A DNA stretch of 64,000 bases, from the NCBI GenBank assembly GCA_025345505.1, contig JANVCC010000048.1, positions 2,490,671 to 2,554,670 on the forward strand, written 5' to 3'. The notes beneath the pieces are model-generated. The model had not been told where the DNA came from. It saw nothing but the letters and a program-made list of their open reading frames with translations, and did not search any database. The position numbers and the translations under genes are program-made. This document shows positions 1-13,799 of the stretch, one piece after another. Source of the stretch: Todiramphus chloris collaris (lineage: Eukaryota > Chordata > Aves > Coraciiformes > Alcedinidae). Each line of letters opens with the position of its first letter. Position 1 is the stretch's first letter.

Positions 1-2565
1 TGTTCAATGAAACAGAGTACAAAAATTTTCTCTTCTCAAAGCCAGCGGTAAAACTATTTCATCAGGGCAGGAATTTTCCATGCATTCTCTGGCTGCGTAA
101 ATCAAAGGAGACATGTCAGTCCTTCAGGTTTTAAAGCACTCGTCAGCATTTTCACCTGCTTACCCAGCATCTTGTGGGATATGACAGGATAAAAGAATTT
201 GGGGATTTATTTCCCAAATTTATTCCAGATTCTTGTGGTTGTAATTCACTTATGTAGAGCTTTGAGTTCATAGTTTGCCTATGATGTCAAGCATCTGTAG
301 ACCAAAACTTCAAGTCCATCTTTTTGAATCCTAACTCATCTAGAGACAATCACTGGTGCTTAAACATGGAGCCGGGAGGGATGTTGGCTATTTTATCCTC
401 AGTGAGGACACACTTAGTAACTACTTAAAGGGAATGGATACAGGCCCATGTAACACGGTCTATGGCCACTTCCTTCCTTGTTGTTCTCGCTGTAGCAATG
501 CAAGAACAGCACTAGCACTTCCTTATTTTGGGAGGAGTCCTCAGCCATGTGAACTACGATCCTTTCAGAGTGCAAAAGCTGAGAAATTAATTTTAGCAAG
601 TCACTGTAAACAGTTTGTCAATTTACGTCTTTTCCTTTGATTTAAGGAAGAAGAAAAAGGACGTCAGGGACAAATTAGTGTTTTAAGTGCAGTTTCCAAT
701 TCTGGAAGCAGTTTTTCTAATGGGACCTGATCATTACTAATAATTCTGACTGATTTACCCATTAATTCTATTATGAGCATTAGCTTTGCTTTGCTAACAG
801 CAAGGAAAAAAAATACACATTTCTAAATCATTGAAGAGTAAAGTTAGCTTTTTCTTTTGGACACTTAGGTTTCCATTCTATTTGGCCAAAATCAACATTT
901 GTTTTAAAGCAGAATGCATTAGTTAGTAAAACTTTCATATTAGTTTTACAGGCAAAGTTCTAATTGTAATTGATAGCTACTTTGCTGTACTCTGGAACTG
1001 CATAAACTGTTCTGTGTTTGGATTCATAAAGCGGTCTCATAAAATACTGGGAGAGGTAATTTCATTCATACGTTATTCTGAATCACTAGAGAAAAACCAA
1101 TCACACATCCTGTTGACTTCACTGGTAGCTTTGCAAGTCATAGTAATGATAGAATGCATCACTACTGGAGCAACAAAAGAGTAGTTGGTTAATTGAAAGA
1201 AAAGTTCTGTGTTTCCTCCAAAATCAGTCATCTGGTAGGTCTGGCCTCCATTTTTACACCTCGGTTCTCCAAGAAACATTCTTTTCTGGTAAAAAGTATA
1301 TCCTTCAGTCTCTCCATGCAAGGAAATTGGAAATTACTGACCAGAGATATATTGAGACATTGAGATATATTTAGTTACTATTTAAACTAACTTCAATGAA
1401 ATTACTGTCCCCCGTAGTCTCTGTGGACTACATGAATTGTGCTTGGTGCTTTATAGTTTCATGAAATCAACAGATCAGGGTCAATGAGATTTGAACATGT
1501 CACACTGGAATGTTTTGTGGACCGCTTTATTTTGGCAGCTCCAAAAGCAAAAATATCATTGTATTCTGTGTCCTGTGTCTGACCTATTGCCTAAGCTCTA
1601 TTGTTCTAGGCATGAGTCACAAATTCAATAAACAGCTCTGTGTGTTAGATCAATTGCAACATATGCACGGAGTCCAACACATTTGGGACAGACTCAGTTT
1701 CCATGAACAATAGGATTTGTCTGCAGACAGAACAGTCATTCATCCAGAGAACCATTAAATCACGAGATGGAACAGTAGGGTAGCACAGTTTTGCAAAAGG
1801 TGGTGGCTTCCCACCAAAATCAGGAGGGTAGTGGATCTGGGTTTGTAGACGTGGTTTTCAAAAGAATTAAGTGGGCTCTTCATAATGGAGAAAGTTTGCC
1901 CATGGAAAACAAGCCATTAACAAACAAAGCAACAAAACAGCCCATTGTGTAATCCAGCTTTCTTCTCGGATACACTATGGTAATTTCATACGATGTAGTT
2001 AGGATTCTGAATGGGAAAACCGAGCTGTAATATCCATGCACAGGGCTTAGTAGGAAACGCACTGCAGGCTGGCAAGGTGGATTATGACAATCACTACAAG
2101 AAGAGAATGATGTCTAGGTTCAGAGCAGGTTTGCAAGTACTACACCAGATGTACGTTGTCAAAATGGGAATATTCAAGAACACTGTTGCTATTCAAGGCA
2201 ATTCTGTAGCAAACGCTTTACATTTGCAAATTGAAGGTGGCTGAGATCTCTTTAAAGGAGGGTATGGATAAGAAGGAAGCAGCTGTTTCACTAATCAAGA
2301 GTTACACTTCAAGGAAACCTGAAGATGAAAACAGAAATGAAGGGTTGAATCTCATATGTGTTGCTATCCACTATGACACCATTTAACACTCTGAATCATG
2401 TTAGATGTGAATCTAAGAAGTGCAAAGCTGTTAAAAGCTTTAATTTACAACTACTAATTTTTAGCAGTTACAATGGTTCATAACTCAGAATACATACATT
2501 TTTTTTCTAAACATTAAAAAAAAATCTTAGCATATTATCTGGGAAATCATCCAAGAACATTTGAG

Positions 2566-2640
2566 CTTTAAAAATAAATAAAAAATAAAATAAAATAGAT
2601 GTTTGTTTTAAATTAGAAATTAAAAAAAAAAAAAAAGGAA
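2566..2640. repeat. A-rich low-complexity tract
   Basis: The tract consists of short A-runs interrupted by T (AAATAAATAAAAAATAAAAT type) and ends in an uninterrupted run of about 14 A. No LINE or SINE body is recognisable upstream, so this is low-complexity DNA rather than a supported retroposon tail. Confidence 0.75.
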
Positions 2641-3666
2641 AGAAAGAGAAACATATGATACTAAAGATATGTTCAGGAAGCAAAAGCCCACTGTACTTTG
2701 CAAGGAAATATATCTAATTCTGAAGCCTAAGGATCAAAGAGAGAATTATGAAGTGACAATCTAATTCAGGGGGAAATTAGGATTTAGAGAAACATTCATA
2801 TATTCAGAGAACTATTAAACCTTCTTTGTAGCAATAACAGACAATTTTTCAAATACTTCATAAGGCTGATCTAGCACAGTTAAACTGACAAACACTGAGT
2901 ATAAAAAGTCAGGGAGATATCTGAAACTTTTGATTTGTGCAGTGATTTCCTCTGAGTTTACAATAGCTAATAAATATCATCTGTGCAGAACTGACAAAGG
3001 ATCTTTATTTTCAATGGAGATTAGGTATGAAATTCAGGAAAAGTCAAAAATGCTCAGGAAAAAAAACACTTGAAGGGAAGAAAGTGGGGTAGATGATTTG
3101 GTTTCAGACAGTATATTTGATATGTAATTTAAATCATGGATGAGTCTTAAATCAAAAATGAAACAATAGCTTTTCAGCTATCATGTATTTATAAAGTAGC
3201 AATATTGAAAAAAAATTATTTAATTTAAACATGAACATAACCCATAATTTTCCTTAAACTACACCATATAAACTTTCTAAGTGAGTGAATACACTTATTA
3301 GTCTAACTGTACTTCCATATTAAAACAGGATAATAATTTATACCATAACTGTTTTACTTCAGAGACTACTTTGGTTGCTTTTCCTCTGGCCTTATTCTCA
3401 GCTATTATTGTCCACTTGCTTAAGAACTTGAAGAGAAAATTTAAAAGAATTGAGACTGACCTGAATTCATATTAATATTTCTGGGAGATTCTAACCTGCC
3501 CTGGAAGACACTGTTGTTTATTTTATCAGTGAGAAAAAAGTGGAAGACAAAGATCCTTTCTATTATCTAGCAATGAAATCTCTATTTAGAGTCTACTTAT
3601 TATGCACTTTGACATTGATTGGTTATTTTAATACCCCAGTTCTCAAGTGAAGTAATAAACTATCTC

Positions 3667-3690
3667 AGGAAAAAAAAAATATTTTTTCCT
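3667..3690. repeat. Short A/T inverted repeat (hairpin)
   Basis: The arm AGGAAAAAA is followed after six bases by its exact reverse complement TTTTTTCCT. The loop is also A/T, so the whole can pair almost fully. It may be only a chance low-complexity palindrome. Confidence 0.6.
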
Positions 3691-4303
3691 AGAAATGTAA
3701 TTTGCATATTCTGGCAAAAGAAATGTAACAGATGATCATTCACAAATGAATATATAAAATAACAGAATGAAATGTTCTCTACTGGTTAAAAGAAACTCTC
3801 TTTTTCTAATTTTATCCTGATTTACTATTCATTTGATTTTTTTTAACTGCTGTTACTACTCTTCTAGAACTCTATAGTTTTATTTTTTTCTCACAGTGTA
3901 TGGGTAACAAAATCTGCTTCCACCTTTACTAAAGCCACAGTATCTTCCTTCCTCATCCCTAGTGTCTACTGCTGCACTTTCAAGAGGATAACTAAACTAT
4001 ATGCTTAAATCAGATTTAGGGAGAATATCACAATATATGCAGAACAGAATGTGACAGCTTGAGCCAAACTGCATATTAATGCCTTATGCAAAAAAAGTGG
4101 CTATTTAACTTTGAAGCTGCAAAAATTTTATACCATACTTCATTTACCTAATAAGGTGATATTGATGAAGTCCTATTATAAACTATTGGGTTTGGATCAT
4201 AGACAATGAGAAAGAAGAACCAATACTTACTGGACAAGACTTTCCAGAATTCATCAGTTCTGAATATATTCTCATTACTGGAGAACATTAAAGAACAAGT
4301 CAA

Positions 4304-4375
4304 AATCATAGAATAGAATCATAGAATACCAAGTTGGAAGAGACCTCAAGGATCATCTGGAAAAAAGTCTCTTCA
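4304..4375 (-). mobile_element. CR1 LINE, 3'-terminal fragment
   Basis: Read on the minus strand this is the extreme 3' end of a CR1 non-LTR retrotransposon. ATTCTATGATTCTATTCTATGATT-type terminal repeats follow a diverged form of the conserved block that gives 'ttggaagagacctcaagg' on the plus strand. Only about 70 bp remain, as expected for the severe 5' truncation common in CR1. The inner side decays quickly after 'gatcatctgg'. No coding part is left. Confidence 0.85.
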
Positions 4376-7300
4376 GCATCTGCATTTTCATAAATTAGTT
4401 ATAGCAATTAGACACAAACAGATCCTGCAAAATGAGAACTCCAGAGACACATAGATATGCAAAGCCCATCAAATTTGTCATTTTTATCCTTGTACCTTGG
4501 GCAATTTTGTAAAATCTCACCTTCATTCAGCACTTCAGAAACAGGATAATGAATACTTTTGTGGGAAGCTAAGGAGTAAAAGGCGAGGCTTCTAATCATT
4601 AATGAAAGAAACAGAGACAGGATATGCAAGGTTGCCTAAAATTCCATGGTCTAGGCTAGTTAACACATAGTAGTGCTGTAAATTGTAGTTCTAGTATTTT
4701 ATTTATAGTCAATCACCACTGGGTTTGGAGGCATAAGAATTGATACAAACACACCATACCTGTATCATATATCACTAGAGGTTTGCATTTCAATGATATT
4801 TTGACCTGAATTTGATTCATCAAGGATGAAAAAAAATAAAAGCATGAGAGCTGGTTTATGGCAAAGATGTTAAACCTGAAATTCTACAAAGTGGTTCTTC
4901 CCTGGCACAGTCAGACTGGATTGTTGTCTTTCGTGTGGTGTATCTGGAGAGAGTGAATTGTTGAAACATCAGAGACTTACCTGAATATAACATCAAAGCT
5001 ATTTAGGGACGTTACTGTAGTTGATCAGATTAATGTCATAGTTACTATATCCTTAGAAATATCAGCCTTTGTTCTGCCTGCTATTTGTCCTTACTGCTAT
5101 TTGTTTTTCCCATTATTTTCCCCATACAGTAATGGTGTTTTTTAAGGTAGAATTACCTAGTCACATTCTTTTCTGTATACTGTAGTGTGTCCTTGGGCCT
5201 TCCCTAAGATGTGACTGCTCAGATAGCTGACAACTGTCTGGATTTTCAGAGACTTCAGGCATCTTAGTACAATTCTTTATCTACCACTCTGGTTTGCATC
5301 CTTTGTTAATAGTGCTTTTCTCAGTTTTAGCTCAAATACTTCCCCCAAGAGTCTGCTAGCCAAATGAAACAGAAAAGCAGATGTGTTATTGGTTGATATG
5401 TGATTGGTTGATATAGTCCATGAACAAAATTTTAAGCCATTACCCTTTCACTTATACTTAAAGGACAAAAAGCTTAAACCCTTTAAGTTTACCCTTTATT
5501 CCCTCTCAGCTCACAGAGCAAGACCGCCTCTATTTTATAAAGCTTCTGCAAGTATTTCTCCTTTTCAATTGACAAAAACAGATGATTAATAAAACCCTAG
5601 TCTGTCTCCTGCCTTTTTTTTAATCATTAAGCCTCCTCTTCCAGGTCACTTCCAAGAGCTCAACAGGGAACCTCCAAAATGCCACCAGGCAACTTTGCAG
5701 TGTGACGTTTTCTGATGAAACAATTCTCTTTTCTAGTCATCTAATATTAGAGTCAGTGTGTTTCTTTTGTTTTTCTCTTGACAATTATCCTTTGGAACTT
5801 TTAGGTCAAAATAGAGATTAAAACCCCCACTCTTTAGGTAAAATTTACCATCAAAGACAAATAATTAAATTCCTTAGTTTAATTTTCTCAGACTTCAGAA
5901 GGTTTTTGCTTTTTTTTTTTTTTTAATCCATGTTAGTTACCAAAGCTCTGGTTGCAGACAATGGAACCAGAAATAGGCATTTCAAAGAAAAGATTACCCT
6001 AACTGTATAAAACTGGGATGAACACTTACCCAAGATGCTGTCTTCTCCACTGACTACAGACAATGAGAGAACACTTTGCTATAAAGCTTAATCTGGATAT
6101 GTGAAAGGTTATGTTTCAATTTATTTTTCTTTTGGGGAAAAACAGCAGCAGCAACAATGGTTTGACTTTCAAAATGCTACCCTTTTCAGTTGTTGAAGTA
6201 AAAATTCACCATTTTCTGATGGTGTTTTAAAGGAGAAAATCCCCCTACAGTTATAAAAAGCCTTGAGGATTCTTATCTAAGAAGGAAATGGTTTTTCAAA
6301 GTCTCAGGAATATTCAAGAGATGGGAAAGCATTTCATGCCAGAACAGCTATTTAGGGTATGGAATGGGGAATAAGGGGGGGAGTGTTGTCTCCATTAATG
6401 AGCCTTTAAGAGGTGTTAGGCAGGACCTGCAAGGCAGCTGAAGGTGGCTCATCTGTGTTGCCACAGGCAGCTGGATCTGCTTTTGTGTTGGCCTCCCCAA
6501 GGAGGGTGACCAGGCTTCCTTCTCAGGCTGCAGCCAGCATCCTTCTTCCTGCCAGCAGTTGATATCTGCGGGAGTTAGGAGATCTCCCAGGTGAGTACAC
6601 TGGAATTTATTCACTGCTTGTCCACACATTTATTCCTCTACATCCCTCTCCCTGAGCTCCCAGGCTTAATGGCCACTGACTGGCATGGTAGATGTACACA
6701 GAGACAAAGTATATATAAAGGGAAGCCTTTATATACTTTGAACTAAAGGATTTTAGCTAGATGGATAGAAAGTGGTAAATAAATTTTTAGATTACTCTAT
6801 TACCTGTTAACTACTTTACTACAGTATTTTCCGTTATACACAAGACAGATAAAATCTTGAGACTTTGTTTAATGTATGTCTGTACTGATGCTCCTCATGG
6901 ACTTTCATCCCTAAGACAGTACAAAGCACCACTGCTGCTTGATTGGAACAGTATTAGCAAACACTGGATTTAATTGGGAAGCATTTGCCTGGTGCCAAGG
7001 GGTTAACTAGTGTTTGCTCAGGTGTTTGAGTCAGGGTTCTGGCATTGTGTTACAGAAAGAAAAGATTCAAAGAGAGAAGAAAAGAATAACAGCAAAAAAA
7101 AGTTCTTGAATAACATTTTTTTTTTTTTGGTACAAATCATTGTCTTCAGGTTTTTTAGTTGGTATTTTTGGGGGGTGGGGCTGGCGCTGAAATGTAGCGC
7201 TATGTTATTGTCAGGCCCCATGTGAGTGCCAAGTACTGTTATTCAGAATAGTCATTCAAAGCAATTGAGGATTACCCTTCTTACATTACTGTGTGTATGT

Positions 7301-7993
7301 TTTGTTGTTTCATGGGTATAATGAAATTTCAGACCCTGACATTAGTAGGATATAGCCAACTAATTGATAAGGTAAATATTACCTAATAGCTGTGGCTATA
7401 GCAATATGTCCCAGTGAAAGTGAGTCAAAAATGTCTTGAAAAAACAGCTATGATTGCATATAAACTTAACTGGAAGTGAAATCAGAGCCAAAAATCTAAA
7501 TAAAACTAAATCAACAGATTGGTGCTTGTTCTACTCTGAAATGGCGTTGTTATTTTTAATTTTCAGATTTGAAAATTAAATAATAATTAAAAAAAACCAG
7601 ATTAGTTTCTCTAAGGCTTTCAGGATACATTCAGTATTTAAGTGCAATGGAGCACTACTGTGCTCACTTTAGACAACTTATATACTACTGAGAATTACCT
7701 AAACCACTCCAAGGCTTAGCAGGAAAGAAATTGTGTACTACTCTGCATGTCAGGGCAGATTAATTACTGTTCTGAATGGTGCTAAATTAAGAAAGGTAGA
7801 TGCTGAAAAACTAATATTATGATTTATCAAGCAAACCTATGTTCCTTTGCACAGCTTTGTAAATGATCATAAGGTCTGCTCTCTGTTCAGGATTTCTATT
7901 ACTGTCTGAGGATAATGGCAAAGAGAGAAAATTAGAAGACATGGAGGAAATAAAACAGTTGCACCATGAGCTAAACTTCTGAAGATTTTGTTT
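4376..7993. other. Unique non-coding DNA with a small GC-rich patch
   Basis: No gene or transposon is recognised. It holds a poly-T run near 5911-5925, a GC-richer patch at about 6375-6660 containing a good splice acceptor and donor pair (listed separately), and a T-rich run near 7118-7128. Open frames of 61-93 codons here overlap on opposite strands and carry no motif. Confidence 0.55.
6527..6590 (+). other. Possible exon (splice-site pair)
   Basis: A pyrimidine-rich acceptor (gcttccttctcag) ends at 6526. A near-consensus donor (CCCAG followed by GTGAGT) begins at 6591. The enclosed 64 bases are open in only one frame (starting at the third base), and that frame does not continue into the next candidate exon at 8525, where it would meet a TAG after three codons. 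If transcribed, a non-coding RNA exon is more likely than a coding one. Such pairs also arise by chance in 64 kb. Confidence 0.2.
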
Positions 7994-8075
7994 TCATAGA
8001 ATCATAGTATCATAGAATAGCTCTGGCTGGAAGAGATCTTCAAGATCATCAAGTCCAACCTTATTCCTAGTCATT
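7994..8075 (-). mobile_element. CR1 LINE, 3'-terminal fragment
   Basis: On the plus strand the stretch reads catagaatcatagtatcata, then a diverged 'ctggctggaagagatcttca' block, then 'agtccaacc'. This is the reverse complement of a CR1 3' end with its terminal 8-bp-type repeats. About 80 bp survive and no ORF2 sequence is left. The orientation is minus because the terminal repeats lie at the low-coordinate end. Confidence 0.88.
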
Positions 8076-11000
8076 TCAAAAACCACTGTTTTCTTCAGTT
8101 TGTGCTGGGTTTTTGGTTTGCTTGTTTGGGGCTTTGTTGGTGTTTATGGGTTTTTGTGTTTGTTTTTTTTTTTTTGTGGGAAAACTGAATTTCAATGGCA
8201 CAAGAGAGAATTTCTTCAGTTTTTCTCTTCCTTACTCATAAATTCAGAATGGAAAATCTGTGCTGCTGCACAACATGTGAAATGAACTAATCCTGGCATG
8301 GTTAATTCTTGACATAGAAGTACAATCCGTTGGTCTTGCAGTATCGGTCTGAGAGATGGGAGAAGGAGGACTTTTGTTCCTGGAAGTCATGGATGGCCTT
8401 TAGCACTTTGCTGAGACTGTCTGTGTTGTACATTGAAGTGCATTATTCAATTTACTCGCTATATCTGAGTACCTAAGCTAGTTAAGTCACTAGAGTTACT
8501 CAAATACCCTTCCTCTCTTTTCAGGAAGCTTTAGAGCACGAAATTTTCTTCTGTGACAGGTGCCATAATGACATGGTGAGAAGGAATGGGAAGGATGGTA
8601 CATTACAGATTGCTCTTCAGCACCCCTCTCGTTTTGTTTATATTTACATTACTAATGTTCTAACAATATTTTCATAAGTGGACTAAAGGCTTCAGGTGCA
8701 TGTTGCCTTCAGAGTAGTCAGCAGCTGGTCTGCGCTGTTGCAACTGAGTTTAAAAGCTGAATTTTGGAGCTTCCTTTTCCAAACAGTGTTATTCTACTGA
8801 GCTTTACAGAATCATTCCTGATTTGCATTGCCATGTCTTAAATGAGAATTTAAAGTCCTCTGTGCTCTCTTTGCTGAGACTGTAATTTCTCCTTTGCCAA
8901 AAAAAAAAAAAAAAGTGGAAGGAACAAAGGAATAGATTTTCAATTCATAATGTTTTTTGCTGATTTTTCTCTTCCTACGTCTCTCTAATTTGTACCCTCC
9001 GTCTGCCTCGGGATGCTTACATAACTCACAGGACATATTGGAGGGATTTACAGTTTACTTAAAGATTACCATTTAAGCTGTTGCTTTCAAGTTTTATTAA
9101 TAATGTATTATGTTTTCCATTTTATGCACTACTTTTTCTTCTCTTCGTTCTTTTGTGAACCTTGCTGAAAGTACATCTGGAGGAGAGAAAAAAAGTATGC
9201 TAAAAGAAAATATAAGAAAGTAGTTTGCAAGTGATGGTGTATATGTGAAGTAATTTTATTACTAAATTTAACTTCTTAATCAGCAAGTTCTCATCTGATG
9301 TAAATCTTGCTTTCTTTATCTGTACCAGAGGAAGGTTTGGGCCAAACATGTCGATGATGTTGAAGCAAACATAGCTTGCCACAAGTGAAATTACAGAAAT
9401 ATTTCTTATTGTTGACAGCACTTCTATGCTGTTCTGAACCATGAAGCAGCAGCAAGAAAATACACACATATTCCTCACATAAAGTTAAAAGGGGTGAGAA
9501 GACAAAGAATTCACAGTATTTCTACTCCAGTTCTAGTAAAGGACCAGCATACTTCTGCTGGTCATTCCCCTACAGTATGTTCACTGTGTGTTTACATATA
9601 ATAAACCACTTCGTTTTTATTTGTTCCTAGTGTTAAATCACAAAGAGGATTGTAAAGGTACAGGGAAGGAGGGACAGGCAGGGTAGGAGAAGAGTCCCAA
9701 AAATCATAGGTTATAGGAAACAGCAAAGAGCTGGAAGCCAGTAAAGCACCTGCTGCGTGTGACTGGTGTCATCACCCGCTGCCTTTTTCATCATCCTATG
9801 ACACAGCTCTGAAGCAGACTAAGAATCCAAACCTATTTATGAACAAAGCTTTACTCATGAGCAAATAAAATTAAAACAACCTTTTATGGAATTTCATTCC
9901 ATCTGCGATGCATTTCTACAAGTAAATGAAATCCCAGGTGATTAGTACATCTGTCAAAACAAAACAACAAAAAAAGGGAATCTGATGTGATTCTTCAGTT
10001 CAGTAGCCCTTATAAAAGCCTAACTTCACTTTACCTGAATTTCTAGTGGCCAATTTGACCCAGTAAGAACAAAAATTAAGTGCATTCCAGCTCCTATTTA
10101 GGATAAATCATGTGTTGTGCTTGTCTGACATTGCCAAAGTACCATAATTACGACTGTGAAAATATTTTTGACACTTTAAAATATATGAGTTGTCTTGTAG
10201 GAAGTTAATTTATTAGCTGCTATATCCAAAGCATGCTGAAGGGAAAAAATATAGCTGATTTTACAGATTTATCAGGAGAAAACAGGTGACATGGAGATGA
10301 TGCAACTACAGTTGGTCAATACTGCAAGGAGCTTAAATGTCAAGAATAATGACTCGATTCCATATTTGTATCAGTTGAATGATTGCTCTCTGAATCCAGT
10401 GTACACCTAAGGGCTATGGAAATTCTGTTACTTGAGTCAAACAGGGGAGGTGACACTTCCAGCCAGGAGATACCCACCTGTCTGGTGCAGTCATGCTCTG
10501 TGAGGAAATGCAGTCTGGCTTGCTTTCAGCTGTTTCAGTCAGCATCATGCTGTGTTGCATTACTAAATGGGAAGACTCCTTTGCTAAAATGGACAGATAC
10601 TTCCAATTCTTCAACCTGGTGCTTCAAACTATCCTCCTCTCTTATAAAACTCTTATAGTCAATTCTGTAGATGAAGCACCGAGGATTAATTTAGTGCTTT
10701 TCATAGTAGTCCTGCCACTGAGCTAATCAAGCCTGCATGTTTAGTAGCATTTTGGATTTGAAATTATCTAAATTAGATATCTTTACCTTATGATCAGGGT
10801 TGTACTAAAAGAAGAGAAATAATAGTCAAACCTACTTTTTCTTCTCTTCATTATTATTGCTGTTATTCTCCCTTTCCTGTTACGTTCATTTACATCAGTT
10901 AACTTCAGGTCCCTATTTCACATCTCACACAGCATAGTAAAGTATCTGTCCACAACTGCTTGCAGTCTAGAGACAGAGCAAGAAAAAGACAGAACTGAAT

Positions 11001-13580
11001 TTTACATCAGGAAGGAGCATGGACCAAAAGGGGATAGGTAGACAGAGCAAAACAGTTTGTGATGAGGACCAATAAAAAGACTGTACACATTTCAAGGTTA
11101 TTAAATTTGGATTAATTCTCATCTGGTCCTATGGACCGAATAATTTTTTAATTGTTTTTGTATCTAGACTCCATTAGGTGCACTCCTGAAGCACACCTCC
11201 CAGTCCCTTTTAATCCAAAAGGAATAGAGTTCAAGCACTCTGAAAAAAAGATAACAGGGAGGTTAAAATCAAAACGCTAATGTTGTATACATCTAGGAAA
11301 TAGAAGAACAAAGAATTAAATCCCTTAAATCAGTTCCACTAGAACTCTGTGACTGGGATTTAAATTAATCTAAGACTATTTAATACAAAGATACAAAAAA
11401 AGCATAATTATTTAGAAGTATGGTTAATATATTGAACATCTTCTCCCAGAAGGTATCAAGTTAAGGCATGGAAAAATTGTTTTGCATAATTTCAAGGTAA
11501 GAATAAAGGCACAATCAGTCCTCCTGGTTTCTACTTCCACTGAACAGAGCTGGAGGTTGTTGAAAAAGTGAATAAGCATTTCCAAAGCTGATGATTCCTG
11601 TTTGTACGTTTTGTGGTTTGTTTAAAACATTCATCCTTATGAAATATCATAATTTCTGGTATTAATTTTGTTTTCTTATATACTGATGCTCAAGTATATA
11701 AATATATACACAACATTTCTGTTTCACTACTATGCAGTGAAAATCTGGATAGCTAGGCAGATATTTTCAGTATTTTCTTTGGATACCCTATGTTTAAGTA
11801 TGTTGCTGTGAACTGACACTGCTCCATGAAATTCAATGACACTGACCTGTTAAGAATTTTACCACAGTATTAATATTCAATTTCATTAAAGATTTTCTCC
11901 CCATTATGACTGATAAAGCTTTAATTTGTATGAATATATTTGAAATTTCAGGTATCTAAGACTAAGGAAAATGTTGTGAATCTGGTGAGAGAACAAGAAG
12001 AGGTGAGAAAAGTGCAAATTAACCCTGACACAAGGAAGTGTTTCCTGGTTCTGCCAAATCTAGCAACACCACCTCTAAAATATTTTATGAAACCTTATCC
12101 AAAGGAGAAAATAGTCCCTCCTCACTCAATGACCTTGATCTTTTGAACTTTTATGTGAAGTAGCAAAAGAATATAATTGTCAGGTAGATGCATTTATTCC
12201 TACCAGCATAATGAACTATGGGTAAATTTTGACTGGACTACAAGCTTTTGGCTAACTACTGATATATTGTGAGTTTATCTCATCAGGCAGAATCCACTGC
12301 TTAGCTGGGGACAACAGGGTAAAAAAAAGGTAAATGAAGGAAGGAATTGAATTCGGAATACAATCCAGCTGATGGGAACTGTCAGAAAACCTATTTCTCA
12401 AATGATGCGAGTTCTATGGGTCTGAAATTCATATTTCAAGATGTATTTACATAAACATGCTCACTTGTTGACAATTAAGGGAATGACATCCAAAATAACA
12501 GCCCAATATCACTGTCACTCTCTAAACAAGAAAAGCAAAGCAGTGAAGGTGTTTTTTCCTTTTGAATCTGAGCTATCTCAAAAGGTGGATTTAGTTTCCC
12601 TAATCTAAACTAATATTGTGATACCTTTATTCTACATCAATCAAACTTCTTGTAAAGCCCAGGACTACAGAAAGTCTGAGTTGGGTAACAAAAGCTGTAC
12701 AATATCTAGTAAATCCTCTGCTTCTTAGCAATGCTCTGAGCTCTGTCTATTGTAAAAATAAATGTCTAAAGCAGAATGTACACACCATCTATAATACATC
12801 AAAAGTAAATGAAATGAACTCTTATCTACATTTCTGAGCAGGACTGTCAAATAATCCTTGCTTCAAAAAGGAAAAGGAAACAAGAATCTGGTCCATAAAT
12901 CTTAGGCAATCTGAAAGGGATTGCAGTGTAACAAAACCTACAAAGTGATACCAGCAAATTGTATATCCAGAGCCATCCTCTTCCTGCACTCTTAGGATGG
13001 CATGGCTCTCAAAACAAGTGACCTCCCACAGCAAATCTGGTTCTGAATTTAGGCCGACAAGGACTTTGTACAAGATTGAAATATTTGTTCTGCACTGCTC
13101 TCAAAGGACTCTTGGTTATTACTGCAGTTGTGGATGTTCATTTCTTATTAAACCACTTAGGATAAAATTATCTTAGGTGTAACTCCACTGAAGTTAATGA
13201 AAACCAACTAAAGAGTTATCCTTAATAAGAAATAGCTAACGAGTTTCCAGACAAAATCTATGCCTAGAAAGAGCAAGGGCTGGGAGATTATATCAACAGT
13301 GAGGAGTACAATGCATCCCAGGGATGCTACAACTGCATCCTGAAAATTCAGATCCCAAGCTAAACCTCAGATGAAATCCAAACACACAAGGCATGAAAAT
13401 ATATAATCTACTGCCTTTCTCTGCCTCCATAGCACATATTTATGAGTTCTAAGTAGGTTCCCTTTCCAGGCGAAAAAGAAAACCAAAATCTTTTAGTTAG
13501 TTCACTGGAAATGAGCTTTTGAATAATCGTAATGAATGACTTTTTTTTTTTTCAAAGATCTCAACTGATTTTACTCTCCC
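8076..13580. other. Unique AT-rich non-coding DNA
   Basis: No recognisable gene or element. It contains a T-rich/GT-rich tract at about 8100-8177, an A-run at 8900-8914 and possible splice-site pairs (8525-8575; weaker ones near 11450-11496 and 11951-12001). Open frames reach only 60-92 codons without motifs. Confidence 0.55.
8525..8575 (+). other. Possible 51-base exon (splice-site pair)
   Basis: A strong pyrimidine-rich acceptor (cccttcctctcttttcag) ends at 8524, and GTGAGA begins at 8576. The 51 bases between are open in one frame for 17 codons, giving EALEHEIFFCDRCHNDM, which includes a C-x2-C pair. The other two frames have stops. I do not recognise the peptide as part of a known protein. 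An exon with no recognisable neighbours could belong to a long gene, to a non-coding RNA, or to chance. Confidence 0.25.
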
Positions 13581-13799
13581 CTTGAAGTAGGTTTTTGGGT
13601 TTTGTTTCCCCTTCCTCCTAAACTATATATATTCATGACAAGTTCCAATGGAGTTACCCTTGATTTACAGCAGTGTAAGTGGGAGGAGATCTATCCCCTG
13701 ATGGGGTACTGTCTTATATTTCTGCTATGCACATGCATCATCACCCTAGGCCTACTAATGACTACTCGGTCTGAAGATCAGTAAATTAAAAATTCTCTA

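Larger units (their letters stand above)
1..4303. other. Unique AT-rich non-coding DNA
   Basis: I see no gene, RNA gene or recognisable transposon here. Open frames are at most 94 codons, overlap on both strands, and show no family motif, so I treat them as chance. The stretch holds an A-rich low-complexity tract at about 2570-2637 and an A/T hairpin at 3667-3690. It could be intergenic or intronic; the sequence alone does not decide. Confidence 0.6.

Noticed and set aside
11450-11496. Exon-like segment ending in AAG/GTAAGA
   Set aside because: Such pairs are expected by chance in 64 kb and nothing else supports it.
11951-12001. Exon-like segment between 'gaaatttcag' and 'gtgagaaaag'
   Set aside because: The acceptor lacks a real pyrimidine tract, and another GTGAGA occurs inside the segment. 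Too weak to list.
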